A stretch of 7,692 bases of DNA from Gammaproteobacteria bacterium (GCA_027001815.1 JALTLT010000048.1:1-7692); one strand, 5' to 3'. Positions 1 through 6,530 are shown, counted from the stretch's first letter. Translations and numbers: made by a program. Notes: generated from the letters alone by a model not told the origin.

Positions 1-140
1 ACAATTCATCCCTGAATTGTCAGAGAACGGGAGCCGAAAAACGCGGTTTTCGGCTCCCTTGCAAAATCAATCACCTGCGGTGACTGATTTTGGCGGCACA
101 TCCCTGTGCCGCAGGAATCTCTGAATAGATCAGAGATTCC
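1..140. repeat. Array of five consecutive, unrelated hairpins
   Basis: Five inverted repeats sit almost end to end. H1 is 1-8/13-20 (8 bp, loop TCCC). H2 is 29-40/47-58 (12 bp perfect, loop ACGCGG). H3 is 63-75/79-91 (12 of 13 pairs, mismatch 70/84, loop TGC). H4 is 93-100/105-112 (8 bp, loop TCCC). H5 is 114-124/130-140 (11 bp perfect, loop ATAGA). Gaps between them are 8, 4, 1 and 1 nt. The arms differ in sequence, so this is not a tandem repeat of one unit. No U-tract follows any stem on either strand, so ordinary terminator function is doubtful, although H2 alone could stop transcription weakly. The array touches the window edge and may continue to the left. It lies about 205 nt downstream of the chemoreceptor stop codon. 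The structure is directly visible; its function is unknown. Confidence 0.85.
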
Positions 141-345
141 ATAAGGGAAACTGGGCTCATCATAACAATTTTTAATGAATTAGAGAATACTGATAGAGGG
201 CGGGGGAGGCAGGGAGTGGAGGAGACGTAAGAGGTGCCGTGAAGAGCGAGGAGGCGAGAGGCCGGAAGCCAGCCACCCGCGCCGCCTCCCCGGCATCGGG
301 GCGGCGAAGAGGATGGAGAGAAGAGAGGCTGCCGCCCCGGGGCAG
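141..345. other. Non-coding spacer between hairpin array and chemoreceptor gene
   Basis: An AT-rich patch (about 160-192) is followed by a purine-rich, GC-rich stretch (about 195-330). The AT-rich patch holds a minus-strand TATGAT (159-164) that could be a -10 box firing into the hairpin array, but the hexamer 17 nt upstream (TTCTCT) is a poor -35. Weak dyads lie at 281-305 and 329-345; the second abuts the chemoreceptor stop codon and is followed on the minus strand by a pyrimidine run, so it could be a weak terminator. Open frames through here run antisense into the chemoreceptor gene and look spurious. No gene is supported. Confidence 0.5.
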
Positions 346-1530
346 TCAGCAGCGGATGTCAGAGAGCTGGGTGTGGAGACGCTCTGCCAGTTCGGCGAGC
401 TGCCGGCCGGCAGAGGCGGTCTGCTGCGCGCCGGCGGTGGCCTGCTCGGCCGTTTCGCGGATCACCATGCCCTTCTGATTGATGGTCTCGGTCACCCGAT
501 GCTGCTCCGAGATGGCGCCGGCGATCTCCTCGTTCATTCCCCGGATCTCGCTCACCGCCTCGATGATGTCGCCGAGGGCGCTTCCCATCTCGGAGACCTG
601 GGTGGAGCCGCGCCGGGCCTGATCCCGCGCCTCTTCCATGACGCCGACCGCATTTCCCGCCTGACTGCGCAGCCGGTTGATGATCGACTGGATCTCCTCG
701 GTCGATTCATGGGTGCGACTGGCCAGGGTGCGTACCTCGTCGGCCACCACTGCGAAGCCGCGCCCCTGCTCCCCGGCGCGGGCCGCCTCGATGGCGGCAT
801 TGAGGGCCAGCAGGTTGGTCTGCTCCGCGATCCCCTGGATCACGTCGAGCACCATGCCGACGTCGTTGCTGTCCGATTCCAGGCGGTGCATGGCCGTGGC
901 CCCCTCCTCCACCTGGCGGGCCAGCGCCTCGATCTCCCGGGTGGTCCGTGACACCAGCTCCATGAGCTCCTTGGAGATCCGGTCGGTTCGGCTGGCCCGT
1001 TCGGCGGCCCGCTGGGAGTTGTCGGCCATGAGCGAGGCGGTGTCGGTCATCTGTTCCAGCGCACCGGCCACGTCGTTGACGCCGGCCTGCTGCCGCTGCA
1101 TGCAGACCTCGGTCTCCTCCACCACCTGGCCGAGGGTGTCGGACTCCTGCTGGAGACGGCTGGTGATATCGGCCAGTTCCTGGAAGGTGGCCCGCAGATT
1201 GGCCGCCATGCGGTTTACGCTGGCCGCGATGGCACCCACCAGATCATGGCTCTCGATGGTGCAATGGCTGGCGAGCTGCTTGTCCGCGACGGCATCCGCC
1301 ACCTCCGCGAGACGCCGCAGCCTCGACAGCAGCACCCAGTTGGTCAGCCTGTAGTTGACGATGCCGATCGTTGCACCCGCGGCGACGCAGGCGACCACGA
1401 ACCAGCCGAGCATCCCCTCCCGGAACTCCACGAAGAGGGTGGCGAAAAGGGGAAAGATCGCTCCCACCCCCAGTCCGAAGGCGAGAAAACTCAACAGCAG
1501 TCCGCGCAGCACGCTGGGCTTGGAAAACAC
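346..1530 (-). CDS. Methyl-accepting chemotaxis protein without a ligand-binding domain
   Basis: This is an inner-membrane chemoreceptor that would control CheA through CheW and so flagellar direction. From the chosen start (394 aa), TM1 is about residues 10-32 and TM2 about 41-60, separated by only about 8 residues, so the usual periplasmic sensor domain is absent. A HAMP domain follows (about 61-115), then a long helical signalling domain. Its hairpin tip (about 236-272) carries the highly conserved EQTNLLALNAAIEAARAGE and the following GRGFAVVADEVR segment, so the family call is firm. There is no C-terminal CheR-docking pentapeptide; the protein ends in DIRC. The open frame extends 8 codons upstream to a GTG at 1554, but the GTG at 1528-1530 is preceded by a perfect GGAGG (1537-1541) with a 6-nt spacer, so I prefer it. 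A sigma-28 promoter lies about 150 nt upstream. The stimulus cannot be deduced; energy, redox or membrane state are possible. Confidence 0.93.
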   Translation of the reverse strand: MFSKPSVLRGLLLSFLAFGLGVGAIFPLFATLFVEFREGMLGWFVVACVAAGATIGIVNYRLTNWVLLSRLRRLAEVADAVADKQLASHCTIESHDLVGAIAASVNRMAANLRATFQELADITSRLQQESDTLGQVVEETEVCMQRQQAGVNDVAGALEQMTDTASLMADNSQRAAERASRTDRISKELMELVSRTTREIEALARQVEEGATAMHRLESDSNDVGMVLDVIQGIAEQTNLLALNAAIEAARAGEQGRGFAVVADEVRTLASRTHESTEEIQSIINRLRSQAGNAVGVMEEARDQARRGSTQVSEMGSALGDIIEAVSEIRGMNEEIAGAISEQHRVTETINQKGMVIRETAEQATAGAQQTASAGRQLAELAERLHTQLSDIRC

Positions 1531-1634
1531 GGCATACCTCCATCGACGCAACACTCCGGCTGCTTCCGGTTCCGGTGGACGGGAGGGGACACGGCGGATG
1601 CCGGAGACACTGCCGTCGCGTTCCGGGACGATCT

Positions 1635-1661
1635 GCCCTTCCTTCTCTCACCGGGAAGGGC
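1635..1661 (-). other. Hairpin in the chemoreceptor 5' leader
   Basis: An 8-bp perfect inverted repeat (1635-1642/1654-1661, arms GCCCTTCC and GGAAGGGC, 11-nt loop) lies about 15 nt downstream of the start site predicted from the sigma-28 promoter. The leader would be about 150 nt long, so the hairpin would be transcribed near its 5' end and could stabilise or tune the mRNA. Any role is inference. Confidence 0.4.
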
Positions 1662-1683
1662 CTGACCCCTCTTCTTTGTCCCC

Positions 1684-1710
1684 TTATCGTCACAACCCCG
1701 ATTTTCTTGA
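1684..1710 (-). promoter_or_regulatory. Sigma-28 (FliA) promoter of the chemoreceptor gene
   Basis: On the minus strand the sequence reads TCAAGAAA, 11 nt, GACGATAA. The FliA consensus in gammaproteobacteria is TAAAG or TCAAG, a spacer, then GCCGATAA. The -10 matches at 7 of 8 positions, the -35 core TCAAG matches the Pseudomonas-type form, and the spacing is exact. It points toward the chemoreceptor gene, as expected for a late flagellar or chemotaxis gene. Transcription would begin near 1677. The pattern is directly visible; activity is inferred. Confidence 0.75.
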
Positions 1711-1751
1711 CCCCATATGTATCCCCTCCGCCGGGAGGGCGCCGCGGCCGG

Positions 1752-1771
1752 GCATCGAGGGCGCATCGAGG
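1752..1771. repeat. Tandem 9-bp direct repeat upstream of the sigma-28 promoter
   Basis: GCATCGAGG occurs at 1752-1760 and again at 1763-1771, 11 bp apart, about one helical turn. It lies between the terminator of the DUF302-like gene and the -35 element of the chemoreceptor promoter, about 40-60 bp upstream of that element. A 6-bp hairpin (1724-1729/1734-1739) lies between the two. Same-face spacing suits a protein-binding site, but the repeat is short and could be chance. Confidence 0.35.
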
Positions 1772-1781
1772 TCATCATGAA

Positions 1782-1803
1782 GAACGGCCCCGAAGGGCCG
1801 TTC
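1782..1803 (-). terminator. UUCG-loop terminator of the DUF302-like gene
   Basis: A perfect 9-bp stem (1782-1790/1795-1803) encloses a loop reading TTCG on the minus strand, closed by C-G, which is the very stable cUUCGg tetraloop. It begins 31 nt after the stop codon of the upstream gene. The trailing sequence (TTCATGATG) is poor in U, so termination may be partial or the stem may mainly protect the 3' end. Confidence 0.6.
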
Positions 1804-1834
1804 CTGGTACTGCAAAACGAAATGGTAAGGACGA

Positions 1835-2743
1835 CTACTTGCCCACCATCTCCTCGAGCGCCTCCTCGATGGCACCGGGAGCACACATGATGGACATGAA
1901 GCTGTTCTTGCCCATCATGCTCAGGTCCGGGAAGCTGATGGCGATACGGAACTTGGCGTGCAGGGCGACCACCTCCTTGCCGTCCACCAGCACCCCGTAG
2001 GGAAGGTGAGGGGTGTGCTTGGTGTCGCTGAAGTCGATATAGTCCATGATGTACTTGTCGCCGCTGCACTCGTGCTTCGCGCCGCTCAGTGCCACGCCGA
2101 AGAGGGTCATGTCGGCACCGGGGATGTCGACGCGATAGACCTTGCCGGTCCCGCCGGCACCCTTGGAGAGGCCCTCCTCCACCTTCGCCACCGCCTCGTC
2201 GTGGCTGCCGAACTCGCCCAGCTCGTAGGGATCGTCGAAGTAGGGCATCATCACCTTGTAGTGATACTTGCGCAGCTTCTTCTCGGTGAGCCCCTTCTTC
2301 GATCCGAAGTCGCGGATCTTGCCCAGCGTGGAGGCGAGCTTCTCCGCCACGTCGCGCAGATCTCCCTTGAGACGGAAGGCGGCCGCCCAGTAGGGGGGAT
2401 TGGCGTAGGCGACCTGGATCTTGTCACCGACCTGGGTCACACCCACCCGGATCACGGCGCCGAAACCGCCCCGCTTGCTCTTGGCGGCAACCTCCTTGAG
2501 GGCACTACTGGTGATGGCGATCGCCCGGGCACCAGGATAGGGAGCATAGTCGCCGGCGATCTCGAAGCCGGCGGCAGAGAGCTTGCCCTTGACGCTCTCC
2601 ACCACCGTGGCCAGATCACCGCTCTCCTCCGCAGCCAGAACGAACGGCTTGAGCTTCTCCGCCGCCTGGACAGATCCGCTGGCCATCCAGAACGCACCGA
2701 CCACCGCCAGCAATACGCGCAGCATCGTTTTTCTCATCTTCAT
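1835..2743 (-). CDS. Secreted DUF302-like protein
   Basis: This 302-aa protein has a clear Sec signal peptide: basic start, hydrophobic core about 8-20, and an SVQAA cleavage region near 24-28. The mature part should be periplasmic and has no further membrane segment. Two halves each resemble the DUF302 pattern of an amphipathic helix followed by beta strands: about 43-140 (helix VVESVKGKL, then strands near 96-114) and about 180-300 (helix DEAVAKVEEGL, strands near 248-270, closing helix AIEEALEEMV). The match is from memory of the family pattern, so it is moderate. Two cysteines, Cys226 (HECSGD) and Cys287 (IMCAPG), could form a disulfide or act in redox or sulfur chemistry. A GAGGGA Shine-Dalgarno (2752-2757) sits 8 nt before the ATG. 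The gene lies downstream of a FadL gene on the same strand, beyond that gene's terminator, and no convincing promoter is visible in the short gap, so leaky read-through is possible. Function is unknown. Confidence 0.85.
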   Translation of the reverse strand: MKMRKTMLRVLLAVVGAFWMASGSVQAAEKLKPFVLAAEESGDLATVVESVKGKLSAAGFEIAGDYAPYPGARAIAITSSALKEVAAKSKRGGFGAVIRVGVTQVGDKIQVAYANPPYWAAAFRLKGDLRDVAEKLASTLGKIRDFGSKKGLTEKKLRKYHYKVMMPYFDDPYELGEFGSHDEAVAKVEEGLSKGAGGTGKVYRVDIPGADMTLFGVALSGAKHECSGDKYIMDYIDFSDTKHTPHLPYGVLVDGKEVVALHAKFRIAISFPDLSMMGKNSFMSIMCAPGAIEEALEEMVGK

Positions 2744-2788
2744 CTTTGTCTTCCCTCACTCCTCGTGTGATCCGATACCCGCTCAGGC

Positions 2789-2825
2789 AAAAAGGGGGAC
2801 GAACGACCGGCGGTCGTTCGTCCCC
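2789..2825 (-). terminator. Strong intrinsic terminator after the minus-strand FadL gene
   Basis: A perfect 14-bp stem (2795-2808/2812-2825) with a 3-nt loop is followed on the minus strand by C then TTTTT (2793-2789). It begins 22 nt after the FadL stop codon. The stem can extend by a wobble pair into flanking A and T bases. This is the best intrinsic terminator in the window. The downstream gene starts only 46 nt beyond the U-tract. Confidence 0.9.
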
Positions 2826-2847
2826 TTGCCGGATGCCGGAAACCTCA

Positions 2848-4359
2848 TCAGAAGTTGTGGCTATACATCACCTGCCAGCTCAACTGCTCGTGCGAGATGT
2901 CCACGCCCTGGTTCTCGATGGTGGTATCGTAGTTCTGCGCCTTCGAGAGGGCGAAGTTGACCTGGTTCGCATCGCTGAACTGATAGCCGACGCCGAAGGT
3001 GTAGTGCTTCTCCACGATGGCCGGGAAAAGCGGGTTGAGATAGAGGTCGGGGACCGGGTTGCTGGCCTGGTTGTAGCCGACCCGCAGGGTCAGGGCGTCG
3101 TTCACCGCATAGGCGGCGCCGAGGGAGATGACCGTCTGGTCGTCCCAGTCCTGATACATGGTCAGATCCATGTCCAGACCACCGAAACCGCACGCGGGGT
3201 TGGGCGCAACGGGGTCGTCACAGTTGCCCTGGTCGGCGTCGGCGTTGAAGGTCATGTTGAAGTCGGACATGACACCGGACCAGTCGATCTTCTTCACGTC
3301 CATCGCCACCATCAGGGCGTCGGTGGCCTGGAAGGAGAGTCCGATGCCATAGGTGGCGGGCCACTGGAAGTCGACCACGTCCAGTTCACCCTTCACCGGG
3401 ATCGCCATGTCGTCCATGGGGGTGTCGGGCACGCCGTCACCGTCGGTGTCCACCACCATGTCCACCTGCATGCTGAGGGTGGCGTTCTCGGTGTTGAGAT
3501 CGGAGATGGCGGTCTTGGAGTGGTAGGTGCCGCCGATGGTGAGACGGTCATTGACCTTGTAGGTGAAACCGATCTTGCCGGCCAGGCCGTAGCCACGCGC
3601 CTCGCCCGTGAAGTCACTGGAGTTGGAGAAGTCGATCCGCGCCCAGTCGACGTTGGTCAGCATGCCACCTGCCATCATGCCGAGCATGGCATCCACCATG
3701 CCGCCAGTGGCGGTACCGTAGGTCTGGGTGCCCCCCATCCCGGCGATGAAGTCACCGAACTGCTCTCCGCTCATGGCCATCATGATGTCCATGCCGGCCC
3801 AGACGAAATCGAGGGAACCACCCACGTTGAGGTTGTCATTGACCGAGTAGGTCAGCGGCACCATGAACCGGCCCACGCCCACCTCGGAGCGCACTCCGTC
3901 ACCGGTCGGGATTGGCATGCCGGTGATGGGATCCACGGCGGGATTGGCCAGGAAGCTGTCCTCGCCATACTCGGTACCCATACCGCCCTGGGCGAAGACG
4001 GCGACGCCGTAGGTCCAGGAGCCGTCACGGCGCATCCAGCCCATTGCCGGCATCCAGAAGGCGTCGGCAGAGGAGTCGGCGCTCATTCCGTAATCAGGTA
4101 CGGAAACGGTGATGTCCGGCCCCAGGAAACCGAGCGCCAGATCGAGGCGGTTGGTGCCGTCCTCCGCCAGCCCCATGGTGGCGGGATTCATCATGGTCGC
4201 CGAGGTGCCTGCGTCGTAAGCGAAACCGGCCCCGCCCATCCCCAGGGCGACCGGGCCATACCCCTCCAGATTCATTCCATTGGTGGCATGTGCCGCAGTG
4301 GAGAACACCAAGGCAGCCCCCGTACACAGCACTGATGCGCTTTTGTGGAAAGATTTCAT
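2848..4359 (-). CDS. OmpP1/FadL-family outer-membrane transporter (divergent type)
   Basis: This 503-aa protein is a predicted 14-strand outer-membrane barrel for uptake of hydrophobic compounds. The signal peptide covers about 1-25 (cleavage AHA/TNG). The mature N-terminus has the FadL-type glycine-rich plug segment (GYGPVALGMGGAGFAYD) and the NPA motif (58-60). Alternating strands run to a terminal phenylalanine (SHNF), the usual outer-membrane insertion signal. Unusual features are a methionine-rich stretch at about 190-233 (ten Met), an acidic DTDGDGVPD loop (304-312) like type-3-thrombospondin calcium loops, and Cys380/Cys390 in another loop, which may form a disulfide. It is somewhat longer than E. 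coli FadL (about 420-450 aa). A GAGGAG Shine-Dalgarno (4369-4374) lies 9 nt before the ATG. The substrate is unknown; fatty acids, hydrocarbons and aromatics are family precedents. Confidence 0.9.
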   Translation of the reverse strand: MKSFHKSASVLCTGAALVFSTAAHATNGMNLEGYGPVALGMGGAGFAYDAGTSATMMNPATMGLAEDGTNRLDLALGFLGPDITVSVPDYGMSADSSADAFWMPAMGWMRRDGSWTYGVAVFAQGGMGTEYGEDSFLANPAVDPITGMPIPTGDGVRSEVGVGRFMVPLTYSVNDNLNVGGSLDFVWAGMDIMMAMSGEQFGDFIAGMGGTQTYGTATGGMVDAMLGMMAGGMLTNVDWARIDFSNSSDFTGEARGYGLAGKIGFTYKVNDRLTIGGTYHSKTAISDLNTENATLSMQVDMVVDTDGDGVPDTPMDDMAIPVKGELDVVDFQWPATYGIGLSFQATDALMVAMDVKKIDWSGVMSDFNMTFNADADQGNCDDPVAPNPACGFGGLDMDLTMYQDWDDQTVISLGAAYAVNDALTLRVGYNQASNPVPDLYLNPLFPAIVEKHYTFGVGYQFSDANQVNFALSKAQNYDTTIENQGVDISHEQLSWQVMYSHNF

Positions 4360-4382
4360 TACGTTTTACTCCTCTGCTGCAA

Positions 4383-4455
4383 GATGCAACCTTTTTGTTG
4401 TGTAATAGCAACACCAAAAGTGTTGTGATCCGTATCCTTGCATGCAGGTTGCATC
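4383..4455. repeat. Nested inverted repeats upstream of the minus-strand FadL gene
   Basis: A perfect 10-bp inverted repeat (GATGCAACCT at 4383-4392, AGGTTGCATC at 4446-4455) encloses 53 bp. Inside it is a 6-bp hairpin (4409-4414/4420-4425, loop CAAAA). An 8-bp palindrome TGCATGCA (4439-4446) adjoins the right arm. If transcription starts near 4473, both arms lie in the leader RNA and could form a long-range stem 28 nt before the Shine-Dalgarno. If it starts near 4427, the right arm lies in promoter DNA and the pair looks more like two operator half-sites. Confidence 0.6.
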
Positions 4456-4462
4456 CTGTCAA
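4434..4462 (-). promoter_or_regulatory. Alternative sigma-70 promoter for the minus-strand FadL gene
   Basis: A perfect -35 TTGACA (4457-4462) on the minus strand is followed after 17 nt by AAGGAT (4434-4439), a weak -10. The right arm of the 10-bp inverted repeat fills part of the spacer, so a repressor bound there would block polymerase. The poor -10 keeps confidence low; an activator-dependent promoter is possible. Confidence 0.3.
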
Positions 4463-4479
4463 CAGAACGGAATAATTTA

Positions 4480-4507
4480 AGTATATGATTACTTTGTAAT
4501 ATTTGAA
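4480..4507 (-). promoter_or_regulatory. Candidate sigma-70 promoter for the minus-strand FadL gene
   Basis: The minus strand reads TTCAAA (4502-4507), 16 nt, TATACT (4480-4485) within the most AT-rich stretch of the window. The -35 matches consensus at 4 of 6 positions and the -10 at 5 of 6. Transcription would start near 4473, giving a leader of about 115 nt that contains the nested inverted repeats. Confidence 0.4.
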
Positions 4508-5124
4508 TTATCCTTCCGGCAACGACGCGGACGGGCAGAATCCCGGCCTGCCCGGGCGAGTGGGGAAAATTCCCATTCCCTCTCCCGAAAGGCACCGCCC
4601 CACTCCCCCTCCCCTCGGATCTTCCACCCTTTTTTCAACGTGTTAGGAGGGCAAAGGGTCGTCCCCCGAGGGCGTCCGGGAAAATCTCCCCGTTCCCCCG
4701 TGCCCGTCGGGGAGAGAGCGGCGGGCTTTCACCCGGGCCATCGGTTGGCTATGCTTCGACTGTCCGTGACGGCCCCGCAGCTTGTGGCGTGATTCCGACA
4801 GGGAAAGCCTGTTCGATTCGCGGGAAGGGAGCGGAGGGGGCGGCGCAACGAGGTGCCGTCGATGATCGTGCGGGATGGATCGGGGCCCCACTCCCCGGTC
4901 CGGCTCACCGGCGACGACTGCAGTAACGTGCCCGCCGCCCGCTCATCACTCCCCGATACAGGCACCCGGAATGTCCCGAGCCACCATGGCCACCCCTTCC
5001 CGGGGTAGATGAGGTCACGTGGCGGACGGACAGGGAGCAGCGTCCACACAGCGGGCAGCAGGGGCCCTTTTCAGCGGGGCCACTTCCATGACAAGACACC
5101 ATTCAGACTGAGAGGGACAGAATA

Positions 5125-6483
5125 ATGAAAAGGTCGCTAACCAGTTCTATCCGTTCGGGCGCAGCGGTTGGAGGGCTGATGCTGCTCGCACCACTCGCTC
5201 ACGGTGCCGGTTTTGCCATCATCGAACAGAGTGTAGCGGGGCTCGGCAACGCCTTCGCCGGTGGTGCCGCGGTGGCCGAGGACGCCAGCACCATCTATTT
5301 CAATCCGGCCGGCATGAGCCGCCTCGAGGGATCCCAGGCAATGGCGGGATTCCACATCATCAACACCTCCAGCCAGTTCACCGACGATGGCGGGACGGGC
5401 GTCTACAACCCCTTCACCGGCACCATGCAGAGCATGGGCGGTGGCGATGGTGGCGATGCCGGGGGAACCGGCCTCATCCCCAACCTCTACCTGACCGTAC
5501 CGATGACCGATCGGGTCCGTTTCGGCCTCGGCATCAATGCACCGTTCGGTCTCAAGACGGAATATGACAGCGACTGGGCGGGGCGCTATTTCGCCGTCGA
5601 ATCCGATGTGAAGACCATCAACATCAACCCCGCCTTCTCCTACCAGGTGACCGATGCGCTGTCGGTCGGCATCGGCTACAACCTGCAGTACATCGAGGGA
5701 ACCCTGAGCAACGCGGTGGACTTCGCCACCATCTGCGGAGGCTTCGCCAGCTTCGGCTTCCCCACCTCCACCTGCGCCGGAGCACCGGGAAGCGCCGACG
5801 GGTTCGCCGAGATCACCGGCAGTGACTGGAGCGGCGGCATCAACATGGGCCTCCTCTACGCGTTTTCCGAGGGTACGCGCGTGGGAATCCACTACCGTTC
5901 CCACATCACCCACAATCTCGCCGGTGATGCCGATTTCAGCGACGTGCCCGCCGAACTGCTGGCGATCGGCGCCTTCGTTGACTCCGACGCCACCCTCTCC
6001 ATCGCCCTGCCGGAGACCGTCTCCGCCAGCATCTACCACGAGGTGAGCGACGATCTGGCCCTGATGGCCGATCTCACCTGGACCGACTGGACCCGTTTCG
6101 ACGAACTGGTCATCACCTACGACAACGGCACCCAGGGCAGCACCGTGCAGCCGGAGGAGTGGAACTCCAACGTCCGCTATTCCATCGGTGCCACCTGGGC
6201 CATGGACAAGCACTGGAAACTGCGTGGAGGCCTCGCCTACGACGAGACGCCCATCCCTTCGCCCGAGAAGCGGACCCCGCGGATCCCCGGCAACGACCGC
6301 ACCTGGATCAGTGCCGGCGCCAGCTATCAGTACAGCGCCGACATGCGGTTCGACGTGGGTTACGCCCATCTGTTCGTCTCCGACACCGAGATCAACCACA
6401 GCAACGAGCTGGGCGCCATCATCTCCGGCACCTACGACTCTTCGGTGGATATCTTCAGCGCCCAGATCCAGTGGGCATTCTGA
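5125..6483 (+). CDS. OmpP1/FadL-family outer-membrane transporter (classical type)
   Basis: This 452-aa protein closely follows the FadL pattern: an outer-membrane barrel passing long-chain fatty acids or other hydrophobic molecules. The signal peptide covers about 1-27 (AHG/AGF). The mature start AGFAIIEQSVAGLGNAFAGG and the NPAG motif (60-63) form the N-terminal hatch. Further family hallmarks are APFGLKTEY (139-147) followed by WAGRYF, the TPRIPGNDRTW segment (384-394), and a C-terminal QIQWAF ending in Phe. Cys204 and Cys217 lie in one predicted extracellular loop and may pair; a Gly/Asp-rich loop occupies 104-116. The Shine-Dalgarno GAGGG (5112-5116) is 8 nt before the ATG. It shares family but little sequence with the divergent minus-strand FadL, so they are probably old paralogues with different substrates. 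It is alone on its strand and has its own terminator. Which hydrophobic compound it carries is not evident. Confidence 0.94.
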   Translation: MKRSLTSSIRSGAAVGGLMLLAPLAHGAGFAIIEQSVAGLGNAFAGGAAVAEDASTIYFNPAGMSRLEGSQAMAGFHIINTSSQFTDDGGTGVYNPFTGTMQSMGGGDGGDAGGTGLIPNLYLTVPMTDRVRFGLGINAPFGLKTEYDSDWAGRYFAVESDVKTININPAFSYQVTDALSVGIGYNLQYIEGTLSNAVDFATICGGFASFGFPTSTCAGAPGSADGFAEITGSDWSGGINMGLLYAFSEGTRVGIHYRSHITHNLAGDADFSDVPAELLAIGAFVDSDATLSIALPETVSASIYHEVSDDLALMADLTWTDWTRFDELVITYDNGTQGSTVQPEEWNSNVRYSIGATWAMDKHWKLRGGLAYDETPIPSPEKRTPRIPGNDRTWISAGASYQYSADMRFDVGYAHLFVSDTEINHSNELGAIISGTYDSSVDIFSAQIQWAF

Positions 6484-6493
6484 GAGATCATCC

Positions 6494-6530
6494 CGTGCCC
6501 TCCTGCCCCCCCCTCGCGGGTCGGGGCACG
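6494..6530. other. Loose inverted repeat just after the plus-strand FadL gene
   Basis: Seven-bp arms CGTGCCC (6494-6500) and GGGCACG (6524-6530) enclose a 23-nt C-rich loop directly after the stop codon. There is no U-tract, so it is not a terminator by itself, but it could help protect the 3' end upstream of the terminator at 6546. Confidence 0.35.

Larger units (their letters stand above)
4360..5124. other. Long divergent intergenic region between the two FadL genes
   Basis: These 765 bp separate two divergently transcribed FadL genes. The left part (about 4380-4515) is AT-rich and carries inverted repeats and candidate promoters for the minus-strand gene. The rest (about 4515-5110) is GC-rich with short minus-strand frames in conflicting phases, none with a recognisable product or convincing ribosome-binding site. 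Local dyads include 4685-4692/4708-4715 (8 bp) and 5063-5067/5077-5081 (5 bp). A GAGGG Shine-Dalgarno (5112-5116) serves the plus-strand FadL gene. No clear sigma-70 promoter for that gene is seen close to its start. The region could hold a long leader, a small RNA or a decayed gene. Confidence 0.55.

Noticed and set aside
1..140. CRISPR array or integron attC interpretation of the left-edge repeats
   Set aside because: The units differ in sequence and lack regular spacers, and there are no cas genes, integrase or gene cassettes nearby.
239..951. Plus-strand open frames opposite the chemoreceptor gene
   Set aside because: They are antisense to a confidently identified chemoreceptor coding sequence, have biased composition and no recognisable domain.
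2746..4335. 529-aa plus-strand open frame opposite the FadL gene
   Set aside because: It is a GC-driven shadow of the FadL reading frame, rich in His, Gly and Val, with no signal peptide or family pattern.
4805..4825. GTTCGATTC resembling a tRNA T-loop
   Set aside because: The flanking bases do not pair into a 5-bp T-stem and no acceptor or anticodon arms can be found around it.
4643..5102. Three overlapping minus-strand frames in the divergent intergenic region
   Set aside because: They overlap in different phases, have no recognisable homology or good ribosome-binding sites and end in low-complexity sequence.
5137..6399. 420-aa minus-strand open frame opposite the plus-strand FadL gene
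   Set aside because: It is an antisense shadow of a clear FadL protein; its composition is atypical and no motif is seen.
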